Source: Arcobacter sp.
GTDB taxonomy: Bacteria > Campylobacterota > Campylobacteria > Campylobacterales > Arcobacteraceae
Length of the DNA: 17,447 nucleotides
NCBI GenBank assembly: GCA_016744485.1
Contig: JADGEG010000015.1
Coordinates: forward strand, 1 to 17,447
Reading direction: 5' to 3'
The notes beneath the pieces were generated by a model, which searched no databases, was not told the DNA's origin, and saw only the letters and a program-made list of their open reading frames with translations. The first letter of the stretch is position 1, and each line of letters begins with the position of its first letter. Below are positions 1 through 6,731 of the stretch, in pieces. Position numbers and translations under genes: made by a program.

Positions 1-143
1 TTCTAATTTTAGGAATAAGAATATTAAATTAAGTGGTTTGTTTTTATAGGGATATTATAGTATGACAATTAGCCTTTTATTCTTATTTTCGACATCTTGC
101 ATTTGTGAATTAAACATATAGATTTTATTTTTATTATTTTAAA

Positions 144-1430
144 TTATAAACTATTTACAATATCATTTATTATTAAATAAAGATTATTTATAGATTGTAT
201 CTCTACCTTTTCTCTTCTTGAATGTGGAAAATAAATATTTGGTCCAATGGAAGATATTTTCATATTTGGAAACTTATCTTGAAATATTGCACATTCCAAA
301 CCTGCATGAATTGTTTTAAAAGAAGCATTAGTATCATATTTTTTATAAATATCTAAAACTTTTTTAGAAAACTCATTAACATTAGCTTCCCAAGCTGGAT
401 ATTTCCCCGATGAACTTGTAATAAAATTATACTTTTCTAAGATATTAATAGTATGATTTTTGATATTATTTAACTCAGTATTATTCATAGATCTTGCACT
501 TAATTCTAAACTCATACAATCTTTGCTTGTAGATATTTTTGCTAAATTAATTGAGCTTTGAACTGTATTTAATTTATCATCATAAGATAATACTCCATTT
601 GTAAATGTATAAATATAATCTATAGTATCACTATGCCAAATTGAAAAATGTTTACTTTTATTAGGTATTTGTTTTATACAAATATTTTTATGTATTTTTA
701 CAGGTATATTTTTACAAACTATAATTGCTTTGACATTAACAGGAATAGAGTTAATTCTCTCGCCTCCATTTATATCTAAAAGCAGTGCATTTGATTTCTT
801 AATTGTTTCAATAATTAATTTAATAGCATTTGGTATATTTTTGTCAATATCTAAACCACTATGTCCACCTTGTAATTTAGAAATACTTACTTCATATAAG
901 TTAAATTTTTCTTTATTTTCAATAATACTTTTATTTGTGTTTTGTGCAAAAATATCAATACCTCCAGCACAGCCAATACATACTTCTCCTTCTGTTTCAC
1001 TATCTATATTTAGCATATATTTGGAATTAAGTGTTAATTCAATATTTTTTGCCCCGATTAATCCTATTTCTTCATCACTTGTAAATAAAAACTCTAAATC
1101 ATAATTCTTAGTCATTAAGTCCAACATATAAGCACACCCTATTCCGTTATCAGCACCTAATGTTGAATTTTTAGCTTTTAAGAATTCTTTATCTTCAATT
1201 ATAATAGGAATTCTACCTTCATCTAAACAAACAATATCATAATGGTTCTGTAAACATAGTTTTGACAGTGAGTTTTCTTTTTTACATAAAATATTATTAT
1301 AAGAATCAATATAAATTAAATAATCATATGTTTCTGCAAATTCTTTCATATAAGCTATAAAATTTTTATGTTGTGAGCTAGCTCGTTGTATAACTGTAAT
1401 TTCTTTAAAAAGTTTGATAATATTATTCAT
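144..1430 (-). CDS. pepD: PepD-like aminoacyl-histidine dipeptidase (M20 family)
   Basis: This is probably a cytoplasmic di-zinc aminopeptidase that splits Xaa-His dipeptides and other short peptides. The M20/PepD landmarks occur in order: NHYDIV at 62-67 with metal ligands His63 and Asp65, LGADNGIG at 91-98 with the bridging Asp94, SDEEIG at 118-123 with the catalytic Glu pair, NIDSETEGE at 141-149 with Asp143, CAGG at 154-157, the dimerisation-domain motif LQGGHSGLD at 186-194, and late histidines at 375 (HAGLEC) and 403. The run ADNGIG, EGE then CAGG is typical of PepD rather than of other M20 peptidases. At 428 aa it is shorter than the roughly 485 aa of enterobacterial PepD. The ATG at 1430 follows a TAGGA ribosome site. 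The gene begins 15 nt after the recombinase-like gene and is probably co-transcribed with it. Substrate preference is inferred. Confidence 0.85.
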   Translation of the reverse strand: MNNIIKLFKEITVIQRASSQHKNFIAYMKEFAETYDYLIYIDSYNNILCKKENSLSKLCLQNHYDIVCLDEGRIPIIIEDKEFLKAKNSTLGADNGIGCAYMLDLMTKNYDLEFLFTSDEEIGLIGAKNIELTLNSKYMLNIDSETEGEVCIGCAGGIDIFAQNTNKSIIENKEKFNLYEVSISKLQGGHSGLDIDKNIPNAIKLIIETIKKSNALLLDINGGERINSIPVNVKAIIVCKNIPVKIHKNICIKQIPNKSKHFSIWHSDTIDYIYTFTNGVLSYDDKLNTVQSSINLAKISTSKDCMSLELSARSMNNTELNNIKNHTINILEKYNFITSSSGKYPAWEANVNEFSKKVLDIYKKYDTNASFKTIHAGLECAIFQDKFPNMKISSIGPNIYFPHSRREKVEIQSINNLYLIINDIVNSL

Positions 1431-1445
1431 TCTATTCCTATTTAA

Positions 1446-2075
1446 TTAAAAGTTATTTGTTAAGTTTTTCTTTATATTTCTTTTGTTTATATAATTATTT
1501 AAACCTATATGATTGTTATAATGTAAGAGTTTAGCAATTTTTCTAACAGACAAACCAAGATGTAACAATTCTTCAATTTTATCTCTTTGTAAATCAAATT
1601 TAGATTTTTGAATAGTGCCTATTGGTTTTCCTAATTTTTCGCCTTTTAATACTTTTGCCCTTAATGCTTCTTTTGTTCTAAGACTCATAAGCTTTTTTTC
1701 TAATTTAATTGTCATTGAAATAATACCTAAAATCATCTGAGTTAAGGCATCTTTATCGTCAATTAATTCTAAGTTTTGTTTAATAATTATTATTTTAATC
1801 TTATGTTCTAATAATATTGTAATTATTTCTAAAATATTTTCTATTGTTCTTCCAAAAACATTTAAATCATATGCTATTAAAACAGAATTTTTTTCACAAC
1901 TTTTTAAAAAATTCAATATATTTTTTTCATCATTTGGTGTATCAATAATAACTTCTATATTATGATACACTGTTATATCTTTTTGTTTCACATAAGAATT
2001 AATTGATTGGGTTTGTTCTTGTGTATATGCAACATTATAGGTGTTTATTCTTGTGAAAGTAAACATTTTTAACAT
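1446..2075 (-). CDS. Serine-recombinase-like protein lacking the catalytic serine
   Basis: The 209-aa protein has the layout of a small resolvase/invertase: a catalytic-domain fold (about 1-110), a long connecting helix with LEKKLMSLRTKEALRAKVLKG (about 125-147), LGKP, and a C-terminal helix-turn-helix (about 165-195, RDKIEELLHLGLSVRKIAKLL). The active site is altered. The family motif Y-x-R-V-S appears as FTRINT at residues 6-11, so the nucleophilic Ser is Asn (codon AAC), and the usual DRLGR appears as NVFGR, losing one arginine. Cleavage and strand exchange are therefore unlikely, while DNA binding through the stalk and HTH could persist. It may act as a regulator or be a decaying recombinase. 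The frame is intact and the ATG at 2075 has an AAGGA site 7 nt upstream. It lies between a hypothetical gene and pepD, and no inverted target segment was recognised. Confidence 0.72.
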   Translation of the reverse strand: MLKMFTFTRINTYNVAYTQEQTQSINSYVKQKDITVYHNIEVIIDTPNDEKNILNFLKSCEKNSVLIAYDLNVFGRTIENILEIITILLEHKIKIIIIKQNLELIDDKDALTQMILGIISMTIKLEKKLMSLRTKEALRAKVLKGEKLGKPIGTIQKSKFDLQRDKIEELLHLGLSVRKIAKLLHYNNHIGLNNYINKRNIKKNLTNNF

Positions 2076-2092
2076 AAATATTCCTTTATTTC

Positions 2093-2106
2093 TAAATTAG
2101 AATTTA
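2093..2106. repeat. Inverted repeat in the recombinase-like gene leader
   Basis: TAAATT-AG-AATTTA is a perfect 6-bp inverted repeat just upstream of the ribosome site of the recombinase-like gene and at the expected transcription start of the -10 at 2109-2114. It could be an operator. Such short AT-only dyads also arise by chance here. Confidence 0.3.
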
Positions 2107-2108
2107 AT

Positions 2109-2114
2109 AGTATA
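2109..2114 (-). promoter_or_regulatory. Candidate -10 element for the recombinase-like gene and pepD
   Basis: On the minus strand TATACT follows a T-rich stretch and ends 33 nt before the ATG at 2075. A second candidate, TATAAT with TG directly before it, lies at 2139-2144. No -35 element is evident, as is usual in Campylobacterota promoters. Confidence 0.35.
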
Positions 2115-2132
2115 AAAACATATACATAATGT

Positions 2133-2155
2133 TAATATATTATACATATATATTA
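2133..2155. repeat. 8-bp inverted repeat around a possible -10 element
   Basis: TAATATAT, a 7-nt spacer and ATATATTA form a perfect dyad between the 62-aa gene and the recombinase-like gene. A minus-strand TATAAT (2139-2144) lies inside it, so a protein bound here could block that promoter. There is no T-tract, which argues against a terminator. Confidence 0.35.
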
Positions 2156-2174
2156 GCTTAAAACAATCAATATT

Positions 2175-2363
2175 TTACTTTTTATATTTCATTAGTAATA
2201 TTTGTTCATAAAGCATATTAGAAAAACCTAAAGGAAGATTTTTATTTTCTTTACTAACCACATCTATTATATTTTTTATTTGTTCTTCTGTCATATTTAT
2301 GGCATTATTAAGAATAGTATTAGCAATTGCTGTTTTAAATTTATCTATTTCATTTTGAGTCAT
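2175..2363 (-). CDS. Small hypothetical protein, 62 aa
   Basis: I do not recognise this protein. It is charged and predicted mostly helical, with a possible turn around ENKNLPLGF (residues 39-47). It has no signal peptide, membrane segment or cysteine. An AAGAAG ribosome-site-like stretch lies a few bases before the ATG at 2363. The gene starts 20 nt after the cobJ stop on the same strand, so it is probably the last gene of the cob transcript. That position suggests a link to corrin synthesis or simple co-transcription, and the sequence does not decide between them. Confidence 0.55.
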   Translation of the reverse strand: MTQNEIDKFKTAIANTILNNAINMTEEQIKNIIDVVSKENKNLPLGFSNMLYEQILLMKYKK

Positions 2364-2383
2364 ATTTCTTCTTTATCTTAAAT

Positions 2384-3163
2384 TTATTTTAAATCTCCAC
2401 TTAATTCATATTTATTTAAATAACCTCTTGGTGTTAAAACTAAACCATTTTTAGTAAGTTTTGTATTTGAATTACAAACTATTATAAGAGTAGACATAGA
2501 TACAGTAGGATGCTCTATATCTTGAGATATTAAATCTTGTGCGTTAGTTATTAATATTTTTTCCTTTTTTTCTCTACCTACATTAGAAGCAATAACACAA
2601 ATTCTATTTTCATATCCTTTTAATGCCTTTAAAAAGTTTTGATAAGGTAAAATTCTTTTTTGTGATTTTGGATTATAAATACCTAAAACAAAATCACAAT
2701 CAAGTCCAGATTTTACTCTTTTATCTATTAAATTAATATCTGTAAGTCTATCAGATAAAGAAATAATAGAAAAATCTTGAGATACAGGAGCTCCCACTTT
2801 TGAAGCAGCTGCTAAAAATGATGTAACTCCAGGAAGTGATATAAGCTCAATTTCATCCCATAAGTCTTTCTCCTCCATTAATTCAACTATTAAAGTAGCC
2901 ATACCATATACATTTACATCACCATTTGATATGATGCATGTAGTTTTACCCTCAAGTGCATATTGTATTGCTTGTAAACATCGTTTTATCTCATGGGTCA
3001 TACCTGAAGTATAAAGTTCTTTACCATCAATTAGTGTTTTTAATTCTCGTGCATATTTACTATATGATACAACTACTTCGCATTCTGCTAATGCTCTTTG
3101 TGCTTGTGGGGTTATGTAATCAGTCCCTCCTGCTCCACTTGAAACTATATATAGTCTTTTCAT
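2384..3163 (-). CDS. cobJ: Precorrin-3B / cobalt-precorrin-3 C17-methyltransferase
   Basis: This SAM-dependent enzyme (CobJ/CbiH) methylates C17 of the corrin precursor and drives ring contraction in cobalamin synthesis. The 259 residues match the size of the stand-alone methyltransferase. Visible features are an N-terminal glycine-rich SSGAGGTDYITP loop (8-19), SGMTHEI (53-59), the SAM-contact region SNGDVNVYGMA (79-89), LPGVTSFLAAASKVGAP (110-126), FSIISLSDRLT (131-141) and YNPKSQKR (163-170). The last two are characteristic of CobJ/CbiH within the tetrapyrrole methylase family. SNGDVN replaces the more usual SSGDPG or SSGDAG. The ATG overlaps the cbiG stop by 1 nt (TAATG), with AGGAG just upstream, which indicates translational coupling. 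Because CbiG is adjacent, the cobalt-containing (anaerobic) substrate is more likely. Confidence 0.93.
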   Translation of the reverse strand: MKRLYIVSSGAGGTDYITPQAQRALAECEVVVSYSKYARELKTLIDGKELYTSGMTHEIKRCLQAIQYALEGKTTCIISNGDVNVYGMATLIVELMEEKDLWDEIELISLPGVTSFLAAASKVGAPVSQDFSIISLSDRLTDINLIDKRVKSGLDCDFVLGIYNPKSQKRILPYQNFLKALKGYENRICVIASNVGREKKEKILITNAQDLISQDIEHPTVSMSTLIIVCNSNTKLTKNGLVLTPRGYLNKYELSGDLK

Positions 3164-4182
3164 TATACTGCTCCTGCTATTGTAACTTTTGTATTATAAA
3201 CTTCTTTTTTAATAATTAACTCTTTATATTTTGAAATAAGTATAGATGAAGGTTCAGCAACACCTTTTAATCCAAAAAACTTTTTTGCTTTAGAATCGCT
3301 AAATTCACCTTTTAAAGAATTAATTTTTTCTTCATCAAAAAATTTAATATCAAAATCATATTTTTTTGCAAATTCTAAAAGCCCTACTTCATCTGCTTTT
3401 GCTTCGTATGAAGCAATATTTTGTATTTGTTTAAAATCTAAATTATATTTTTTTAAAAACAATACAACAGCTTCATTTATTTCTTTATAACTTGTATTTC
3501 TATTGCAACCAATACCTAAAAAAATTTTAGGTTCAAAACTCAAATGTTTACTCTTAAATGGGTTTATATTTACACACAACTCACTTATACACTTATCTAC
3601 TAATATAATATTATTTGTATTTGGAATTGTATCAAAAATATTTTTATATGTTTGTACTTCTACATTTTTTTTATTTAATAATGCATTTGAAATTAGTGCT
3701 AATTTTTTTAAGTTTTTAATTTCTAAATTATTCTTTTTAGCAAACATCTCAAATGCTAAAGTATTTGTTTGATCGGTTGCTGTTGAAATAAAATTAATAC
3801 AATCATCTATTCGTGAAGCAATAATATCACTTAATTCATTTGCTCCTCCTAAGTGACCACTTAAAAGTGGTACTATTTTATCTAAGGCTAAATTTATTAC
3901 AATAACAGCTGGATCTGTTTCTTTATTTTCTAAAAAAGGTGAAATTTTACGTACAACTGCACCCATAGCTAAAATACAAATAATAGCATCATAAGCCTTC
4001 CATGCAGGGGCAATTATATCATCTAATTTGTTATATAAATGTAAATGCTCTAAATTGTGCTTTAAATCTTTTTTACCATAAACATTTACTTCATAATCTT
4101 CTAAATAAGTTACTAATTTACAAGCTGAGTTTAAACTTGGCTGATTTATAGTTACTATTGCTATTTTTAATTTTTTAGACAT
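3163..4182 (-). CDS. cbiG: Cobalt-precorrin-5A hydrolase
   Basis: CbiG opens the delta-lactone of cobalt-precorrin-5A and releases acetaldehyde. It is diagnostic of the anaerobic, early-cobalt branch of B12 synthesis. The 339-aa protein shows the N-terminal CbiG domain with the signature MGAVVRKISP (73-82), DPAVIVIN (90-97) and LLSGHLGGANELS (106-118), a variable middle part (about 130-215), and the C-terminal CobE-like domain beginning at FLGIGCNRNTS (221-231) and continuing through IASYEAKADEVGLLEFA (256-272) and GVAEPSS (307-313). It starts with ATG at 4182, overlapping the cobM end by 8 nt, with GGAG upstream, and its stop overlaps the cobJ ATG. The order cobM-cbiG-cobJ suggests one transcript. 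No residues appear to be missing. Confidence 0.93.
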   Translation of the reverse strand: MSKKLKIAIVTINQPSLNSACKLVTYLEDYEVNVYGKKDLKHNLEHLHLYNKLDDIIAPAWKAYDAIICILAMGAVVRKISPFLENKETDPAVIVINLALDKIVPLLSGHLGGANELSDIIASRIDDCINFISTATDQTNTLAFEMFAKKNNLEIKNLKKLALISNALLNKKNVEVQTYKNIFDTIPNTNNIILVDKCISELCVNINPFKSKHLSFEPKIFLGIGCNRNTSYKEINEAVVLFLKKYNLDFKQIQNIASYEAKADEVGLLEFAKKYDFDIKFFDEEKINSLKGEFSDSKAKKFFGLKGVAEPSSILISKYKELIIKKEVYNTKVTIAGAV

Positions 4183-4927
4183 GTGTTCTTTTATCTCCTC
4201 TTAATTCTTTTACTAATGGTTTTACATATAAATGTGATTCTTGAGTTTCTTCTTGATGTAAAAAATCACCAAATAGAATTAAAGCAATTCCCTTTATATG
4301 AGATACTTTATTTTGTATATTTTCAATATCACTTTTATAAATACTCTCTTCCGTCCATGAAGCTTTTTGAACTACCCAACAAGGTGTTTTAGAACTATAT
4401 CCAAGTTTATATGCAGTTTTTTTAAGTTTTGTTATTAATGAAATAGATAAATAAAATATTAAAGAAGAATTTTTACAAGCTAAGATATTCTCTAAACTTT
4501 CTGGATTTGGTGTTTTTCCTTCAATTCTACTTAAAATCACAGTTTGAGAAATCCCTGGAATTGTATACTCTATTCCTAAAGATGCAGCTGCTGCAAAAGC
4601 AGCTGTAATACCTGCTATTACTTTATATTCAATATTATTATCTTTTAAAAAGGAAATTTGTTTAGCTATAGTTGAATAAAGTGATGGGTCACCTGTATGA
4701 AGTCTTACAAAAATTTTGTCTTTATATTTTTTAAAACGTAAATATATATCGTCATATTTCATACCTTGTGAATCTTCAATTAAAGCATCATCTTTACACC
4801 AAGATAAAACTTCTTTAGGTATAAGTGAACCTGTATATAAAATAACATCTGCTTTTTGCAATATTTTTTGAGCTTTTATTGTTACTAAATCAGGATCACC
4901 CGAACCTGCACCTATAAAATAGATCAT
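4175..4927 (-). CDS. cobM: Precorrin-4 / cobalt-precorrin-4 C11-methyltransferase
   Basis: CobM/CbiF transfers a methyl group from SAM to C11 of the (cobalt-)precorrin-4 ring. The product is the substrate of the next gene, cbiG. The 250-aa protein has the family's GAGSGDPDL loop (6-14), YTGSLIP (31-37), RLHTGDPSLY (75-84), the AGITAAFAAAASLGIE stretch (105-120) and SQTVILSRIEGKTP (127-140), which is specific for this methyltransferase. In family members known to me IPGISQT usually reads as LPEVSQT, a mild divergence. The ATG at 4927 is preceded by AAGG. The gene lies 52 nt behind perR on the same strand and may be read from the perR promoter or from a weak AT-rich promoter in that gap. I saw no cobalamin-riboswitch-like sequence upstream. 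Confidence 0.93.
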   Translation of the reverse strand: MIYFIGAGSGDPDLVTIKAQKILQKADVILYTGSLIPKEVLSWCKDDALIEDSQGMKYDDIYLRFKKYKDKIFVRLHTGDPSLYSTIAKQISFLKDNNIEYKVIAGITAAFAAAASLGIEYTIPGISQTVILSRIEGKTPNPESLENILACKNSSLIFYLSISLITKLKKTAYKLGYSSKTPCWVVQKASWTEESIYKSDIENIQNKVSHIKGIALILFGDFLHQEETQESHLYVKPLVKELRGDKRTHV

Positions 4928-4979
4928 ATATAGCCTTTTTATAAAAATTAAAATTTATTTAATATAGATTTTATATTTT

Positions 4980-5399
4980 TTATGAGAGATTTTCTTTTTT
5001 ATCCAAACAATTAGGACAAATTCCATTAAATACTATTGAACTTGTATTTAAATTAAATTTACTTATTTGTTTTGCTTTATTTAATATAGTTGATATATCT
5101 AAATTTATGTCTATAATTGTATTACATTTTGAGCATATAACATGAGAGTGTTCTTTTTTAGATAATTCATAAACATTTTTTTTATGTGGTATTTTTACTT
5201 CACTTAAAAATAATTTTTCACACATAGTATTAATATTTTTATAAATAGTAGCTAGAGAAAGAGATGGGAATTTACTCTGTAATGATTTATATAAATCATC
5301 AATATTAATGTGACCATTTTTATACAAAATATCAACTATTTCTAATCTTTGGGGAGTAACTTTTAAATTATGATTTTGTAATATAGTTATATAATTCAT
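4980..5399 (-). CDS. perR: PerR-like Fur-family peroxide-responsive repressor
   Basis: This 139-aa DNA-binding metalloregulator has a winged helix at about 1-75 (TPQRLEIVDIL, then LATIYKNI as recognition helix) and a dimerisation domain. Structural zinc ligands are two CxxC pairs, Cys89/Cys92 and Cys128/Cys131. By alignment from memory with Bacillus PerR, the regulatory-site ligands would be His30, Glu78, His84, His86 and Asp97. Asp97 falls where PerR has Asp and Fur has Glu, the residue reported to favour peroxide sensing, which is why I call it PerR rather than Fur. Position 78 is Glu where PerR has Asp. The ATG at 5399 has AAGGA 7 nt upstream. A divergent rubrerythrin supports an oxidative-stress role. 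Two identical 17-bp repeats in front of the gene are candidate operators, which would make it autoregulated. Confidence 0.85.
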   Translation of the reverse strand: MNYITILQNHNLKVTPQRLEIVDILYKNGHINIDDLYKSLQSKFPSLSLATIYKNINTMCEKLFLSEVKIPHKKNVYELSKKEHSHVICSKCNTIIDINLDISTILNKAKQISKFNLNTSSIVFNGICPNCLDKKENLS

Positions 5400-5425
5400 A
5401 TATTATCCTTATTTTTTATAAATAT

Positions 5426-5431
5426 ATTATA
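5426..5431 (-). promoter_or_regulatory. perR -10 element within repeat copy 1
   Basis: Minus-strand TATAAT lies 26-31 nt upstream of the perR ATG and implies a leader of about 20 nt that contains AAGGA. It lies inside the first 17-bp repeat, so a bound repressor would cover it. Confidence 0.5.
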
Positions 5432-5456
5432 ATTTATCATATTTTATCAAATATAT

Positions 5457-5462
5457 TATAAT
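5457..5462 (+). promoter_or_regulatory. Rightward -10 element within repeat copy 2
   Basis: Because ATTATAAT is a palindrome, repeat copy 2 also offers TATAAT on the plus strand. A transcript would start near 5469. It would either give a leader of about 250 nt for the rubrerythrin or stop at the hairpin at 5489-5521. Confidence 0.35.
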
Positions 5463-5488
5463 TTAAACTTAAGTAAAGATATTAATTA

Positions 5489-5521
5489 TTAAAGGATAAT
5501 AATTTTCCTTTAAGTTTTTTT
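5489..5521 (+). terminator. Terminator-like hairpin in the rubrerythrin leader
   Basis: TTAAAGGA (5489-5496) pairs perfectly with TCCTTTAA (5506-5513) over a 9-nt loop and is followed by G and seven T. This is a rho-independent terminator pattern for rightward transcription, yet no rightward gene lies before it. On the minus strand the hairpin is not followed by a T run. Confidence 0.5.
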
Positions 5522-5721
5522 ATGTCATAATCTTCTTATGGAAAAAAATTATCCATAAACTTAAATCTATTAGGTATACCTCAATGTCTAGAAACAAAGA
5601 TATAGTGAATTATTTAAAAAACAAGGAGTAAATAAAAGATTAGTAAAAATATTTAATATAGATATGATTGTTGCTACTACAGCTTATATATAAAATAAAT
5701 TTAAAAAACAGGAATTAAAAA
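5522..5721 (+). other. Rubrerythrin upstream region with hairpin, palindrome and possible decayed ORF
   Basis: A 6-bp hairpin, TTATGG/CCATAA (5536-5558), and a 10-bp palindrome, AGGTATACCT (5572-5581), are present. From the ATG at 5584 a 15-codon reading (MSRNKDIVNYLKNKE) stops, and a one-base shift in the A run just before that stop would join it to a protein-like stretch (QGVNKRLVKIFNIDMIVATT) that ends with TAA near 5694. This may be the remains of a small gene, and I cannot name it. TATATA/TATAAA near 5685-5694 could be a rubrerythrin -10 element, and AGGA lies 8 nt before its ATG. Confidence 0.25.
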
Positions 5722-6381
5722 ATGAGACAATATGAATCATACAAATGTAATACATGTAAAAATGAAATCGAAATTCAAAATGTAGGTAAAGGAATAATTC
5801 ATTGCTGTAATGAGCCTATGGAATTAATAACTTCTAATTTAACTTTAGTAAATTTAATGAAAGCTTTTGCTGGTGAATCACAAGCTAGAAATAAATATGA
5901 ATACTTTGCTAAAGTAGCACAAAAAGAAGGTTTAAGAGATATAGCTGAACATTTTCAAAGAGCTGCTAATAATGAAAAACAACATGCAAAAATGGAACTT
6001 GCATTATATAATAGAATGATTAATGAAAACGAAAATAGTTTTGGAAATACATCTGCTAATCTTCAGATGGCAATAGATGGAGAATCATATGAAAATATAA
6101 CTATGTATCCAGATTTTTCAAAAATAGCAAAAGAAGAAGGTCACAAAGAAGCTTCAAAATTATTTGCTAATATTGGTAAAATTGAAGTTGAGCATGAAAA
6201 TATGTTTAAAATGCTTTTAGAAAGATTAAAAAAAGGTGAAGAATTTGTAAGCGAAGATAAAGAAGAAGCTTGGGTTTGTGAATTTTGTGGTCATGTTCAC
6301 TATGGTAAAAAAGCTTTAAAAGTTTGTCCTGTTTGTGATCATAAACAAGAATATCAATCAAGATTGAATTCTAAAAAATAA
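5722..6381 (+). CDS. rbr: Desulforubrerythrin (rubrerythrin with N-terminal desulforedoxin domain)
   Basis: This cytoplasmic non-haem iron peroxidase reduces hydrogen peroxide to water with electrons relayed through its own iron centres. It has three modules in 219 aa: a desulforedoxin-type Fe(Cys)4 domain with Cys9, Cys12 and adjacent Cys28-Cys29; a ferritin-like four-helix di-iron domain (about 40-172) with the ligand pattern Glu52, Glu85-x-x-His88, Glu121 and Glu155-x-x-His158; and a C-terminal rubredoxin domain with Cys186, Cys189, Cys202 and Cys205. This three-domain build is known from Campylobacter jejuni (desulforubrerythrin) and differs from classic rubrerythrin, which lacks the N-terminal module. 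The ATG has AGGA 8 nt upstream. The gene is divergent from perR and is probably repressed by it. A strong hairpin terminator follows 33 nt after the stop. Confidence 0.93.
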   Translation: MRQYESYKCNTCKNEIEIQNVGKGIIHCCNEPMELITSNLTLVNLMKAFAGESQARNKYEYFAKVAQKEGLRDIAEHFQRAANNEKQHAKMELALYNRMINENENSFGNTSANLQMAIDGESYENITMYPDFSKIAKEEGHKEASKLFANIGKIEVEHENMFKMLLERLKKGEEFVSEDKEEAWVCEFCGHVHYGKKALKVCPVCDHKQEYQSRLNSKK

Positions 6382-6414
6382 TTCTTACTAATATAAAAAC
6401 TATAATTTAAGTGT

Positions 6415-6460
6415 AAAATAAACTATGTTAAATATTACTTCATAAACATAGTTTATTTTT
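6415..6460 (+). terminator. Rho-independent terminator of the rubrerythrin gene
   Basis: Arms 6415-6429 and 6445-6459 pair perfectly over 15 bp (core AAACTATGTT/AACATAGTTT) around a 15-nt loop. The right arm ends in a T run (to 6460). The left arm starts with AAAA, so the structure could also act weakly in the other direction. Confidence 0.8.
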
Positions 6461-6731
6461 GTATTGATATATTTATAAAATTCAATAAATAATCTAAACT
6501 TAAATATTATAACAAACTCTAAATTACTACTGTCGTAATCAAAAATACAACTAACTCCAAGCATACTACGAATATGATGTATAAACTATCCCAAATGCTG
6601 ATGTAGCTTCATCAAGTTTGAAATATGGTTAAAGGGGACAAAAAGTAAAAATATCTCTAAGAAGTACTATAAAATCTAAAAAATTTAATAACACTATATT
6701 TCTTAAAAATTTCTTTGTTAAATATTCAAAA
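6461..6731. other. Gap without an intact gene, possible decayed coding sequence
   Basis: No ORF with a ribosome site is present. In the plus-strand frame from 6553 (after the TAA at 6552-6554) to 6740 the translation looks protein-like (for example IPNADVASSSLKYG, then RGQKVKISLRSTIKS) but has stops at 6582 and 6630. Minus-strand frames here also give short protein-like pieces. I could not assign a family, so this may be a gene remnant or chance. The rightward frame would end at 6740, inside the convergent secF stop region. Confidence 0.25.

Larger units (their letters stand above)
5420..5465. repeat. Pair of identical 17-bp repeats, candidate PerR boxes
   Basis: AAATATATTATAATTTA occurs at 5420-5436 and again, without a mismatch, at 5449-5465, 29 bp apart start to start. 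Each copy contains the palindrome ATTATAAT and resembles one half of the AT-rich PerR box (TTATAAT-N-ATTATAA in Bacillus). Both lie 21-66 bp upstream of perR. The binding protein is inferred. AT richness alone makes a perfect 17-mer duplicate uncommon but not impossible. Confidence 0.55.

Noticed and set aside
63..122. Short plus-strand ORF of 19 codons (MTISLLFLF...) and a 20-codon minus-strand ORF from 116
   Set aside because: Both are too short, have no ribosome site at proper spacing and lie in the edge spacer after pepD. A minus-strand TATAAT at 54-59 may serve a gene beyond the window, but nothing here shows one.
730..1104. Plus-strand ORF of 124 codons opposite pepD
   Set aside because: The opposite strand carries clear PepD motifs over the whole interval, and the plus frame has no ribosome site or recognisable domain.
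2956..3772. Plus-strand ORFs at 2956-3219 and 3503-3772 opposite cobJ and cbiG
   Set aside because: They are mirror frames of conserved genes, and their hydrophobic look comes from reading AT-rich coding sequence backwards.
6590..6620. Minus-strand LDEATSA, like an ABC transporter motif
   Set aside because: The flanking residues do not fit an ABC ATPase and the frame is interrupted, so it is probably chance.
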